Shown in pieces: positions 17,869 to 26,065 of a stretch of 64,000 nt of DNA (positions are counted from its first letter, which is position 1; each line of letters starts with the position of its first letter). Made by a program: the position numbers and the translations under genes. The notes below the pieces were generated by a model. The model saw nothing but the letters and a program-made list of their open reading frames with translations. It was not told the DNA's origin and did not search any database. Where the stretch lies: assembly GCF_900099905.1 (NCBI RefSeq), contig NZ_FNEE01000014.1, positions 88,208 to 152,207 of the forward strand. The letters are read 5' to 3'. Source of the DNA: Mesorhizobium muleiense (GTDB lineage Bacteria; Pseudomonadota; Alphaproteobacteria; Rhizobiales; Rhizobiaceae).

Positions 17869-18840
17869 GTGCAGAGACGAGCTTGCGCACTCGCCATAGT
17901 TGCGACCGGCTTCATGTCCGGTCCGGCGTCGGCCTACATGGCCTATGTCTCCAACGAGAAAGACAACACAATGACCGTCGTCGACACCGCGACGATGCAG
18001 GTGGTGAAGACCGTCAATGTCGGGCAGCGTCCGCGCGGCATCACCATCTCGCACGACGGCAAGCACATTTATCTCTGCGCCAGCGACGATGATTCGATCG
18101 AGGTCATCGACACGGCGTCGCTGGAGATCGTCGATACCTTGCCTTCCGGGCCCGACCCGGAGCTGTTCGTGCTGTCGCCTGACGGCAAGACGCTCTATGT
18201 CGCCAATGAGGACGACAATCTCGTCACCGTCATCGACATCGAGGGCAAGAAGGTGCTGGCGGAAATCCCGGTCGGCGTCGAACCGGAGGGCATGGGTGTC
18301 AGCCCGGACGGAAAGACCATGGTCAACACGTCGGAAACGACGAACATGGCGCATTTCATCGATACGTCGACGCACGAGATCACCGACAACGTGTTGGTGG
18401 ACGCGCGCCCGCGCTTCGTCGAGTTCACCCCCGACGGCAAGCAGGCCTGGGTGAGCGCCGAGATCGGTGGCACGGTTTCGGTGATCGACAATCAAACGCG
18501 CGAGGTCGTCCAGAAGATCACCTTCGAGGTTGCCGGCCTGAGGCCCGAATCCATCCAGCCGGTCGGTGTGCGCATCACCGCCGACGGCAAGAAAGCCTAC
18601 GTGGCGCTCGGACCGGCCAACCGCGTCGCGGTGGTCAACACCCAGACATACGAGGTCGAGAAATATGTGCTGGTCGGCCAACGCGTCTGGCAGCTTGCTT
18701 TCACCCCGGACCAGAAGACCATCATCTCGACCAACGGCGTGTCGAACGACATCACCTTCATTGACGTGGCGACCGACGAGCCGGTGCAGTCGGTGACCGT
18801 CGGCGCGTTGCCGTGGGGCGTCGTCGTCTCTCCCAAATGA
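17869..18840 (+). CDS. YVTN-type beta-propeller protein, PQQ-dependent catabolism-associated (PedA2-like)
   Basis: A secreted 323-residue protein made of repeated blades of about 42 residues, each with the pattern SPDGKTLYVAN, VTVIDI or similar, giving a seven-bladed propeller. The signal peptide runs to about residue 22 (ATGFMSGPASAYM). I choose GTG 17869 because it follows GGGAGGAACTTC at proper spacing. Family members accompany the PedB/PedC ABC exporter in quinoprotein alcohol oxidisers; their function is not established. Confidence 0.82.
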   Translation: MQRRACALAIVATGFMSGPASAYMAYVSNEKDNTMTVVDTATMQVVKTVNVGQRPRGITISHDGKHIYLCASDDDSIEVIDTASLEIVDTLPSGPDPELFVLSPDGKTLYVANEDDNLVTVIDIEGKKVLAEIPVGVEPEGMGVSPDGKTMVNTSETTNMAHFIDTSTHEITDNVLVDARPRFVEFTPDGKQAWVSAEIGGTVSVIDNQTREVVQKITFEVAGLRPESIQPVGVRITADGKKAYVALGPANRVAVVNTQTYEVEKYVLVGQRVWQLAFTPDQKTIISTNGVSNDITFIDVATDEPVQSVTVGALPWGVVVSPK

Positions 18841-18913
18841 ATCCCGCCACATGAACCATTGAATAAACCAAGTGAATCAAACCGACAGAAAAACAGCAGA
18901 AGGGCAGGAAATC

Positions 18914-19408
18914 ATGCGGAAATTTCGGGCAGTCGCTTTCGCCGCGCTGGTGGGCATGGCGCTCACCCAGGGCCAGGTCTCGGCGCAGGACGGCGATGAC
19001 GATGACGCCGCCGCCGGAGCGGCCAGCACGGAGGCCAGTCCGAAAGCCGAGAAGGCGACCCGGGCCAGCAAGGACGTGCCGGAACTTATCCTCGGCAGCA
19101 AGGAAGACCAGTTCACCGCCAACCAGAAGGATTTTGAGCTGATCGCCGGCCAGGGCTATCGCTGGAAGATCACCGCGGCGGGCGGGCTGGAGTACAAATT
19201 CCACACCGACCTGTTCCGCAATGTGTGGAACAACCAGATCGTCATCAACGACCTCGAGGTGCACATGAACGGCGCACCCGCATGGCTCGAATTCGACGCC
19301 GACGGCACCATCCAGGTACAGTTCACCACCGTGAGGCCCGGTATCTACACATGGTCGGTGCCCGACCTCGCCGACAAGGGCATGAAGGGCACGATCACGA
19401 TCAAGTAA
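18914..19408 (+). CDS. Small secreted protein, cupredoxin-like, in the PQQ-ABC operon
   Basis: The 164 residues carry a signal peptide (AALVGMALTQGQVSAQ) followed by an acidic low-complexity stretch DGDDDDAAAG and a folded C-terminal part from about residue 55. The end (TVRPGIYTWSVPDLADKGMKGTITIK) resembles the last strands of a cupredoxin, but the Cys/Met copper ligands are missing from that segment. I start at ATG 18914 behind AGGGCAGG; an upstream in-frame ATG-less extension to 18872 is less convincing. Its place between the propeller and ABC genes implies a role in the same envelope system. Confidence 0.65.
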   Translation: MRKFRAVAFAALVGMALTQGQVSAQDGDDDDAAAGAASTEASPKAEKATRASKDVPELILGSKEDQFTANQKDFELIAGQGYRWKITAAGGLEYKFHTDLFRNVWNNQIVINDLEVHMNGAPAWLEFDADGTIQVQFTTVRPGIYTWSVPDLADKGMKGTITIK

Positions 19409-19493
19409 GGTTTGAAAAGCAGGACCTGCGCGATCACGCCCCGTGGGCTAGACTTGGGCCAGACTGTTGTCGACGACAAGGGAGCCAGCCAGC

Positions 19494-20282
19494 GTGCAGC
19501 ATGTGAGGACAAGCGGACCGGGAGATCAGGTGGCGGCGCTCGACGTCGCCGCCGTCAGCCATTCCTATGGTTCGAAGCCGGCGCTCAACGACGTCTCGTT
19601 CTCGATCGCGCCGGCGACGTTCACCGTGCTTCTCGGTCTCAACGGCGCCGGCAAGACGACGCTGTTCTCGCTGATCAGCCATCTTTACGACACGCGCCGC
19701 GGGTCGATCCGCATCTTCGGCCACGACGTCAGCCGCGCCTCCGGCGAGGCGCTCAGGCGGGTCGGCATCGTGTTCCAGGCGCGCACGCTCGACCTCGATC
19801 TCAGCGTTCACCAGAACCTCTCCTACCACGCCGCGCTGCATGGCATCGGCGGACGCGAGGCCCGGCAGCGCATTGCCGCGCTGCTCGATATCGTCGACAT
19901 GCCGGGTCGGCAGCATGACAAGGCACGCAGCCTTTCCGGCGGCCAGATGCGGCGCATCGAGATCGCCAGGGCGCTGCTCCACCGCCCGTCGCTGCTGCTG
20001 CTCGACGAGGCGACGGTAGGTCTCGACATCCAGTCGCGCGCCGGCATTCTCGCCACCATCCGCAAGCTCGTCGAAACCGAGGGCATCGGCGTGCTGTGGG
20101 CAACGCATCTGATCGACGAGGTTGACGACGGCGACCATGTCGTCGTGCTGCGCCAGGGCGAACTGGTCGCCAAGGGCAAGGTGGCCGATGTCGTCAGGAC
20201 AAGCGGCGCCGGCTCGATCCGCGACGCCTTTTCCAGGCTCAGCCGCATCGAGGCGGCTGGCACCGCGGGGATATCGCCATGA
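19494..20282 (+). CDS. ABC transporter ATP-binding protein, PQQ-associated (PedB-like)
   Basis: Complete nucleotide-binding subunit of 262 residues: Walker A GLNGAGKTT, signature LSGGQMRRIEIARAL, Walker B LLLLDEATVGLD and the switch His in WATHLIDEVDDG. The GTG at 19494 is preceded by AAGGGA and fits the family's N-terminus better than the TTG at 19467. It overlaps the permease start by four bases (ATGA) and so forms one unit with it. Family members pair with the propeller and PedC permease in alcohol-oxidation clusters. Confidence 0.87.
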   Translation: MQHVRTSGPGDQVAALDVAAVSHSYGSKPALNDVSFSIAPATFTVLLGLNGAGKTTLFSLISHLYDTRRGSIRIFGHDVSRASGEALRRVGIVFQARTLDLDLSVHQNLSYHAALHGIGGREARQRIAALLDIVDMPGRQHDKARSLSGGQMRRIEIARALLHRPSLLLLDEATVGLDIQSRAGILATIRKLVETEGIGVLWATHLIDEVDDGDHVVVLRQGELVAKGKVADVVRTSGAGSIRDAFSRLSRIEAAGTAGISP

Positions 20283-21154
20283 GCGCTCCTTCAATGCCCG
20301 AAAAAGTCGCCGGCATCATCCCGGTGAAGTTCGAAAAATTCGGCCTGCGCCACTATCTCATTTGCCTCAAGGGCGTCGTCCTGCGGGAATGCCTGCGCTT
20401 CCTGCACCAGCGCGAGCGCTTCATATCCTCGCTGGTTCGGCCGCTCATCTGGCTGTTCATCTTTGCCGCCGGATTCCGGCAGGTGCTCGGCGTGTCGATC
20501 ATCCCGCCCTACAAGACCTACGTGCTCTACGAGGTCTACATCACGCCGGGGCTGTGCGGCATGATCCTGCTGTTCTCAGGCATGCAGTCTTCGCTGTCGA
20601 TGGTTTATGACCGCGAGATGGGCAACATGCGCACCCTGCTGGTCAGCCCCTTCCCGCGCTGGTTCCTGTTGGTGTCGAAGATGCTCGCCGGCGTCTCCGT
20701 ATCGATCGCGCAGGTCTATGCGTTCCTGATCGTTGCCTGGTTCTGGGGCGTCAAGGCGCCGCCGATCGGCTATCTCATGGTGCTGCCGGCGCTGTTCCTG
20801 TCGGGAATGATGCTTTGCGCGCTCGGCATGCTTTTGTCGTCGATGATCAAGCAGCTCGAAAATTTCGCCGGCATCATGAACTTCGTCATCTTTCCCGGCT
20901 ATTTCGCCTCTCCGGCGCTCTATCCGTTGTGGCGCATCCAGGAGGCGAGCCCGCTGCTGCACAAGATCTGCCTCGCCAACCCGTTCACCTATGCCGTCGA
21001 ACTGATCCGCTTCGCCTTCTACGGCCAGATCGAGTGGCTGTCGCTGGGCGTCGTTGCCGGCTGCACTGTCCTGTTCCTTGCCGCCGCCATCATCGCCTAC
21101 GACCCTTCGCGCGGCCTGGTGACCCGCAAACAAGACACCGGAGGAAATGGCTGA
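20279..21154 (+). CDS. ABC-2 type permease, PQQ-associated (PedC-like)
   Basis: Membrane subunit of 291 residues with about six predicted transmembrane segments, e.g. SLVRPLIWLFIFAAGF, MLCALGMLLSS and VVAGCTVLFLAAAIIAY. It is an ABC-2 exporter-type permease, which suggests export rather than uptake even though the operon has a periplasmic binding protein. Both ends overlap neighbours (ATGA with the ATPase, TGATG with the next gene), so expression is tightly coupled. Confidence 0.85.
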   Translation: MSAPSMPEKVAGIIPVKFEKFGLRHYLICLKGVVLRECLRFLHQRERFISSLVRPLIWLFIFAAGFRQVLGVSIIPPYKTYVLYEVYITPGLCGMILLFSGMQSSLSMVYDREMGNMRTLLVSPFPRWFLLVSKMLAGVSVSIAQVYAFLIVAWFWGVKAPPIGYLMVLPALFLSGMMLCALGMLLSSMIKQLENFAGIMNFVIFPGYFASPALYPLWRIQEASPLLHKICLANPFTYAVELIRFAFYGQIEWLSLGVVAGCTVLFLAAAIIAYDPSRGLVTRKQDTGGNG

Positions 21155-21783
21155 TGGCACGAATGAGTCTTGTTCGCAGCCTGGCTGTGGTTGCCATGCT
21201 CGCGCCGAGCGTGAACGCCAGGGCGGCGAATACCGATCCGGACTGGCCCTGCATACAGCGCAAGGTGCCGCAACTCTCGCTCGGCCAGATCTGGAACGGG
21301 CCGGAGCTTCCGCCAGCGGCGAAGGACTTTTCGAAGGACCCTGCCGTCTCCGGCCTGGTCGAGGAGGTGGCGGCCCGGCGGATGCCGATTGCCGAAGCCC
21401 AGAAGAAGATCAAGGATTTCGCCGCCTCGCTGCCGGCCGAGCAGCTTGCCCCGAAGATGGCGATGCTGGTGCAAGGCATGTTCGATCACATGGACGCCGA
21501 GCGTTCGCAGGTGATCTCAGGCATTTCCCGGTACGCCCACAAGCAGCTCGAAATGGCCGCCGTCTTGCGCAAGGCAGCGTCCGAGGTCGATGCGTTGCGG
21601 GCAAAGCCGGATGCGGATCCCGACGACATCGAACGGCGAACCGAGCAGCTGAAATTCGCAACGCGAATTTTCAATGAACGCGTCCAATCACTGACTTACG
21701 TCTGTGAAGTGCCGACGATCATCGAGCAGCGGCTTTATCAATTGTCCAAGGCCGTCTCGGAAACGCTCGCCGCGAAGAAGTAG
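21154..21783 (+). CDS. Secreted, mostly helical protein ending the PQQ-ABC operon
   Basis: A 209-residue protein with a signal peptide (SLAVVAMLAPSVNARA) and a mature part rich in Lys, Glu and Ala that reads as long amphipathic helices, e.g. RMPIAEAQKKIKDFAAS and ERRTEQLKFATRIF. One Cys lies near each end of the mature chain (DWPCIQRK and YVCEVPT), possibly a disulfide. I do not know its function. It starts on the TGATG overlap with the permease and is surely co-translated with it. Confidence 0.7.
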   Translation: MARMSLVRSLAVVAMLAPSVNARAANTDPDWPCIQRKVPQLSLGQIWNGPELPPAAKDFSKDPAVSGLVEEVAARRMPIAEAQKKIKDFAASLPAEQLAPKMAMLVQGMFDHMDAERSQVISGISRYAHKQLEMAAVLRKAASEVDALRAKPDADPDDIERRTEQLKFATRIFNERVQSLTYVCEVPTIIEQRLYQLSKAVSETLAAKK

Positions 21784-21806
21784 AACCTCTATCTCCGCAG
21801 CGGATC

Positions 21807-22007
21807 TCACGTTCCCCGGCCGGGCAGCACGCGCCAGCGCTGCACGAAATAACCGGGATGCGTCTCAATCCACTGGGCGACCAGCGGCTGCGCCTGCATG
21901 AAGGCGGTCCCTGGGTTCATCGCCAGGCCGTCCACCATCTGCTCGCGTTGTTCACAGGTCTGCGGCACATCCGTCAGGCAGACCATCATAACCAGCGTAT
22001 AAAGCAT
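21807..22007 (-). CDS. Small conserved-looking protein (66 aa), paralogue of the one at 43656
   Basis: Read from ATG 22007, the peptide has a hydrophobic N-terminus with VCLTDVPQTC, then AQPLVAQWIETHPGYFV and QRWR. The same framework (VCLxxxPxxC, K/QW followed by HP, RW) is present in the 69-residue protein at 43656-43865, which also sits beside quinoprotein genes. The frame extends upstream without family character. It is convergent with the PQQ-ABC operon, with 23 bp between stops. Function unknown; two-fold occurrence argues that it is real. Confidence 0.55.
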   Translation of the reverse strand: MLYTLVMMVCLTDVPQTCEQREQMVDGLAMNPGTAFMQAQPLVAQWIETHPGYFVQRWRVLPGRGT

Positions 22008-22276
22008 TGCCCCATTACCCCCAATCGAATCCCGAACCCCATGCCCGGGAGTTTCAGTGATACCGACCAGTCTGCAGGGTCGCACATACAGATCGCTTAC
22101 GGGTGTGAAAGGACGTGCCCCCGCTCTTTCGCACCGCAATATAACATATCGCTTATCTAACACCAACAACCGCAGGGCGTTGTTCTAGGCAATTGCTTCA
22201 GGTTGCGCTGCGCCAATGCGGCGCCGATGTTTCCGGCGTCGATGATTCCGATCTTCACGGGGTGTCTTCGATGTCG

Positions 22277-23092
22277 TCAGACCGGCAGCCCGTTCTGCTT
22301 ACGCAGGCTCTTGTCGAATGCGGATGCGGGGACGAAACGGCGCAGGAGACTGACCTGGCGCGCCATTTTTCCCGCAGCATAGCGCCTCTTCGGAACGGGA
22401 TCGGTCGCAGCCGCCAAAACCGTCTTGGCGACCAATTCGGGCGAATCGCCTTTTTCCATTGCTTTCCGCACGACTGCGTTCATGCTAGCGCGCGCAGCGT
22501 CATAAATATCAAGCAACTGGTCCGGCTTGGCGAGATTATCTTCAAACGACGTGCGGGTATAAGCGGGTTCGACCAATGCAACGCGAATCCCGAACGGGCG
22601 CAGTTCATGGTCGAGCGATTCGGAATAGCCTTCGATGGCATGTTTGGTCGAAGCATAAAGTGCGAAATAGGGAGCTGGGATGAACCCCTGCACCGAACTC
22701 AGATTGACGATCCTACCCTTGCCTTCTCGGCGCATTATCGGCAGGACCGCGTTGGTCACGCGGAGCACGCCGAAGACGTTCACATCGAACAGTGCCTGAG
22801 CCTGGATCATTGAGGACTCTTCCGCGCCACCAAACAGACCCATGCCGGCATTGTTGACGAGCAGATCGATGCGCCCGGTCTCGGCCAGCACGTCATCGAC
22901 CAGTTTCGCCACCGACGCGTCATCGGTCACGTCACAGGCCAGCATGGTCGGGCCGTCGGAGTTTTTGGCGGCTGCGCGACGGCTGGTGCCGAACACGCGA
23001 AAACCGGCGCTTTGCAAAGCTATGGCCGTCGCGCGCCCGATGCCGGAGGACGCCCCCGTCACCAGGGCGACGCCAGGATTGGTCTTGTTCAT
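22277..23092 (-). CDS. Short-chain dehydrogenase/reductase
   Basis: Classical SDR of 271 residues with cofactor motif TGASSGIGRA at about residues 12-21, NNAG near 88, catalytic Ser in NLSSVQGF and YASTK near 157-161. The Arg-rich GTSRR after the second strand suggests NADP(H) preference. ATG 23092 gives the cleanest N-terminus; ATG 23101 is possible and has an AGAGAAAGAG site upstream. It follows the ketoacyl synthase gene on the same strand, likely one operon controlled by the TetR gene. Substrate unknown; a hydroxyacyl or keto intermediate of the neighbouring synthase is a guess. Confidence 0.85.
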   Translation of the reverse strand: MNKTNPGVALVTGASSGIGRATAIALQSAGFRVFGTSRRAAAKNSDGPTMLACDVTDDASVAKLVDDVLAETGRIDLLVNNAGMGLFGGAEESSMIQAQALFDVNVFGVLRVTNAVLPIMRREGKGRIVNLSSVQGFIPAPYFALYASTKHAIEGYSESLDHELRPFGIRVALVEPAYTRTSFEDNLAKPDQLLDIYDAARASMNAVVRKAMEKGDSPELVAKTVLAAATDPVPKRRYAAGKMARQVSLLRRFVPASAFDKSLRKQNGLPV

Positions 23093-23161
23093 TGAAATCA
23101 TCTCTTTCTCTGGGGTTGGACTGATTTTGGATTGGCATGGAAGAAGCATGAAAGGTCGGAG

Positions 23162-24466
23162 TCAGTTATGAGCGCCTCTGGCGTTCGCACCGGCCAACTC
23201 GTCCGTCCAGCGCCGGAACAGCGCGCTGGCATTGACGCCGCCAAAGCCGAAGCCGTTTGAGATCGCGTAGTCCATTGCCATCGGCCGGGCCTGGTTTGCG
23301 ACGAAGTCGATGCCGTCGCCGGCGGGATCCGGCGCGCCCAGATTGAGGGTTGGCGGCGCCACCTGATCCCTGAGCGCCAGGATTGCGAAGATGGCTCCAA
23401 GCCCGCCGGCGGCTCCAAGCAAATGTCCGGTCGCCGATTTGGTTGCGCTGACGGCGATGGTGGAATCTGCGCCGAAGAGTGTTTTGATCGCCGCCATTTC
23501 CCCGAGATCACCGACCGGCGTCGAGGTCGCGTGCGCATTGAGGTGGCGAACCTCACGCGGCGAGATGCCGGCTTGGGCAATTGCGATCTGCATGGCTCGG
23601 CGCGCCCCGTCGCCATCCTCGGGACCGGAGGTGACGTGATGAGCATCCGCCGTCGTGCCGTAGCCGACGAGCTCGGCGAGCGGTTTCGCGCCGCGCGCCA
23701 GCGCGTGGCTCAATTCCTCGATGACCAGCACGCCGGCTCCTTCGCCCATGACGAAGCCGTCCCGCGACACGTCGAAAGGCCGTGACGCCTGAGCCGGCGC
23801 CCAGTTGAAGCCGGTTGAAAGAGAGCGTGCGGCAGCAAAACCACCGAGACTGACGATGTTCATACAGGCTTCGGTTCCGCCGCACACCGCGATATCGGCT
23901 TCGTTGGCGCGGATGAGGCGAGCCGCATCGCCGATCGCCTGGATCCCGGCCGCGCACGCCGTCACCGGCGCGCCGAGTGGCCCCTTGAAGCCATGGCGGA
24001 TCGAGATGTGGCCCGCCGCGAGGTTCACCAGGAAGGACGGCACCGTGAACGGCGACAGGCGGCGGACGCCGCGCTGGTCGACCGTGCGCACCGCCTCGGT
24101 TATGGCGGGGAAGCCGCCGATGCCGGACGCGACGATCGTGGCCGTGCGCAGGCGATCGGCTTCCGAGACGGGCGCCCATCCTGCTTGCGCGAGGGCCTCT
24201 TGTGCAGCGGCGAGCCCGAAGATGATGAACCGGTCTACCTTGCGCTGGTCTTTTGGCGCCAGCACGGCATCCGGATCGAAACCAGCCTCCGGATCGTCTT
24301 CCAGCGAGGGAACCACCCCGCCGATCTTGGCCGGGAGGTCTGCCACCACATCGTCCGGAAGCCTGCGGATGCCCGAGCGACCGGCCAGCAGCCGCGACCA
24401 CGACGCTTCGACATCGGCAGCAAGGGGTGTGACCGCTCCCATGCCTGTAACAACAATCCGTCGCAT
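23162..24466 (-). CDS. Beta-ketoacyl-ACP synthase (KAS II/FabF-like)
   Basis: The 434-residue protein has the thiolase-fold condensing-enzyme triad: Cys in VTACAAG, His in NAHATSTPVGD and His in KSATGHLLGAAG. It starts MRRIVVTGMGAVTPL at ATG 24466, behind AGGAAAG; the frame upstream overlaps the TetR gene. The stand-alone position next to an SDR and a TetR regulator, away from acpP and fabG, suggests a specialised lipid or secondary pathway rather than housekeeping fatty-acid synthesis. This last point is inference. Confidence 0.88.
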   Translation of the reverse strand: MRRIVVTGMGAVTPLAADVEASWSRLLAGRSGIRRLPDDVVADLPAKIGGVVPSLEDDPEAGFDPDAVLAPKDQRKVDRFIIFGLAAAQEALAQAGWAPVSEADRLRTATIVASGIGGFPAITEAVRTVDQRGVRRLSPFTVPSFLVNLAAGHISIRHGFKGPLGAPVTACAAGIQAIGDAARLIRANEADIAVCGGTEACMNIVSLGGFAAARSLSTGFNWAPAQASRPFDVSRDGFVMGEGAGVLVIEELSHALARGAKPLAELVGYGTTADAHHVTSGPEDGDGARRAMQIAIAQAGISPREVRHLNAHATSTPVGDLGEMAAIKTLFGADSTIAVSATKSATGHLLGAAGGLGAIFAILALRDQVAPPTLNLGAPDPAGDGIDFVANQARPMAMDYAISNGFGFGGVNASALFRRWTDELAGANARGAHN

Positions 24467-24513
24467 CTGCTTTCCTATCGAGTTGGCTGCGTCGCCAGCG
24501 CTGCGCACGCCGT

Positions 24514-25092
24514 TCAAGCGGCGGCTGCTTCGCGAACCTGTCCGGTCGCCGCGTCCAGGAAGGCCTGGGCGAGATCCGGATCGTTGACGACGCGCGACAG
24601 CATCAGCGCGCCGACCATCGTCGAGAGAATGGCCATGGCCTTTCTGTCGGGCTCCTCAGCTTTGGCGTGGGCAATGAAACGGCCGAGGATTTCGAGATGC
24701 TCCTTGATCCCGGCTTCGAACGACGCTTTCACCTCGCTGCCCTGTCTGGCGGCATCCGAGCCGAGCGCGACAATCGGGCAGCCGTCCATCTTTTCTCCGC
24801 GATGGCCCATGCTGAGGTAGAATGCGATCACGGCGCCAAGCGGATCCTCGGATTTTGCCGCAGTCGCGGCCGACCACCGCAGCGTGGCGCTCTCCATCGC
24901 CCGCCTCGACGCCTGCACCGCCAGATCGTCCTTGGAGGCGAACTGCTTGTAGAACGCGCCTTGGGTCAGCCCGGCAGCCTGCATCAGGTCCTTAAGGCCG
25001 ATGCCGTCAAAGCCGCGCTCCCGAAAAAGCCGGCTTGCCACATTGATCACGGTTTCGCGGTTTTCCGCCGCCTGAATGCGACTCACACGCAT
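24514..25092 (-). CDS. TetR/AcrR family transcriptional regulator
   Basis: At 192 residues with an N-terminal helix-turn-helix (LKDLMQAAGLTQGAFYKQFASK at about 33-54, quoted in part) this is a TetR repressor. It is divergent from the NTF2-like gene at 25176, and the gap carries a long inverted repeat (25105-25161) that is the likely operator. Downstream on its own strand are the ketoacyl synthase and SDR, so it probably controls both directions. A decayed second copy lies at 25690-25982. Confidence 0.88.
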   Translation of the reverse strand: MRVSRIQAAENRETVINVASRLFRERGFDGIGLKDLMQAAGLTQGAFYKQFASKDDLAVQASRRAMESATLRWSAATAAKSEDPLGAVIAFYLSMGHRGEKMDGCPIVALGSDAARQGSEVKASFEAGIKEHLEILGRFIAHAKAEEPDRKAMAILSTMVGALMLSRVVNDPDLAQAFLDAATGQVREAAAA

Positions 25093-25104
25093 GTAGACCT
25101 CCTT

Positions 25105-25161
25105 AAATTAGCTTGCGTTCGACATCTATAACAGATATAGAGTACGAACGCAATCCAATTT
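25105..25161. promoter_or_regulatory. Inverted-repeat operator between the TetR gene and the NTF2-like gene
   Basis: Two 17-bp arms (AAATTAGCTTGCGTTCG and CGAACGCAATCCAATTT) match at 15 of 17 positions and are separated by 23 bp. Inside lies a second inverted repeat, TCTATA-N5-TATAGA. The block covers the divergent promoter region, the classic place for a TetR operator. An almost identical block with the same 23-bp spacing recurs at 25996-26050. Confidence 0.7.
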
Positions 25162-25175
25162 GGAGGAGAGGTCAA

Positions 25176-25634
25176 ATGCTATACAGTCATATCGTCGAGA
25201 AATCGATCCGGCAGAGCTTCGACCACGTCAACAACCATCGCTGGGATGAGGCGGTGAAAGCACTCGTGCCGCATGTCCATCACCGCGTTTCCGGCGCCCA
25301 CGCGCTTGGTGGTGAGCGCCACGACAAGGAAGCCGTGCGCCGCTGGTTTGAGCGCCTCGGCCGCGTCCTGCCCAATCTCCATCTCACGGTCAACCACGTC
25401 TGGGTGACGGGCTGGCCGTGGCATACCACCGTATTTGCCCAGTGGGACGGCACGGCAACGCTGCTCAACGGCGACGCGTCCTACGTCAACAGTGGCCTGC
25501 ACGTGTTCACCCTGCGGTGGGGCCGAGTCTATGCGCTAGAGGAATTCTACGATTCACAAGCAGCGGCCCGCGGTCTTGCCACCCAGGCGGCAACTGGCCT
25601 CGAAGAAGCTGTCGCCGAACCAATCGTAGGCTAG
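25176..25634 (+). CDS. NTF2/SnoaL-like protein
   Basis: A 152-residue cystatin-fold protein with the SnoaL/nuclear-transport-factor-2 pattern: an N-terminal helix region (SFDHVNNHRWDEAVKALVP), KEAVRRWFERLGRVLPNL and the strands HTTVFAQWDGTATL and VNSGLHVFTLRWGRV. Such proteins are small isomerases, hydrolases or binding proteins. The start is ATG 25176 behind GGAGGAGAGG. It is divergent from and probably repressed by the TetR protein. Confidence 0.8.
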   Translation: MLYSHIVEKSIRQSFDHVNNHRWDEAVKALVPHVHHRVSGAHALGGERHDKEAVRRWFERLGRVLPNLHLTVNHVWVTGWPWHTTVFAQWDGTATLLNGDASYVNSGLHVFTLRWGRVYALEEFYDSQAAARGLATQAATGLEEAVAEPIVG

Positions 25635-25689
25635 CGGAAGTCAGCGGCCCGCAGCGTAACCGTGGGTACGCTAGCCCGTGGCCATGCCG

Positions 25690-25982
25690 ACCCCATCAGC
25701 GCGCGCTCGACGGCCGCTTTCGGGAACCGCTTCGACAGCCGCTCGTCGTTGACGGTCGCGAGAGGAGCACCGCGCCGGCCATTGTCGAGAGAATGGCCTT
25801 GCAGCTGGGCTCCTTGCCCCTGCCCTCGCCAACCCAGCTACCGAGCATCCCAGAATATTCCCTGATCCCCGCCTCGAAATGATGCCTTACGTCGGCGCCC
25901 TGCCCGGCGGCATCCGAGCCGAGCGCGTCAATCGGGCAGCCCTCCATTCTGTCTGCGCGATGCGCCTGCGACTCACATGCAT
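25690..25982 (-). pseudogene. Decayed copy of the TetR regulator at 24514-25092
   Basis: Read on the minus strand it begins MHVSR, as in MRVSR of the intact gene, then jumps directly to RMEGCPIDALGSDAAGQ, equivalent to KMDGCPIVALGSDAARQ about 95 codons further on. Most of the DNA-binding domain is therefore deleted. After CKAILSTMAGAVLLSR a frameshift occurs, and the neighbouring frame continues with VNDERLSKRFPKAA, matching the end of the intact protein. It lies in the same position relative to an operator-like palindrome as the functional gene does. Confidence 0.75.
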
Positions 25983-25995
25983 CATAAATTTTCAT

Positions 25996-26050
25996 TTTTA
26001 GATTGCATTCGTAATCTAACTCAGTTATAGAGTTCGAACGCAATCTAAAA
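25996..26050. promoter_or_regulatory. Second copy of the TetR-type operator
   Basis: Arms TTTTAGATTGCATTCG and CGAACGCAATCTAAAA match at 15 of 16 positions and are 23 bp apart, the same spacing and the same TTGCRTTCG/CGAACGCAA core as at 25105-25161. It sits between the dead TetR copy and the frameshifted secreted protein plus RND efflux genes. The intact TetR at 24514 could act on it in trans. Confidence 0.65.
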
Positions 26051-26065
26051 CGAAGGAGATACGAG

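Noticed and set aside
16591..18852. A 753-codon open frame on the minus strand
   Set aside because: It is antisense to the substrate-binding and propeller genes, both of which have clear families, signal peptides and ribosome sites.
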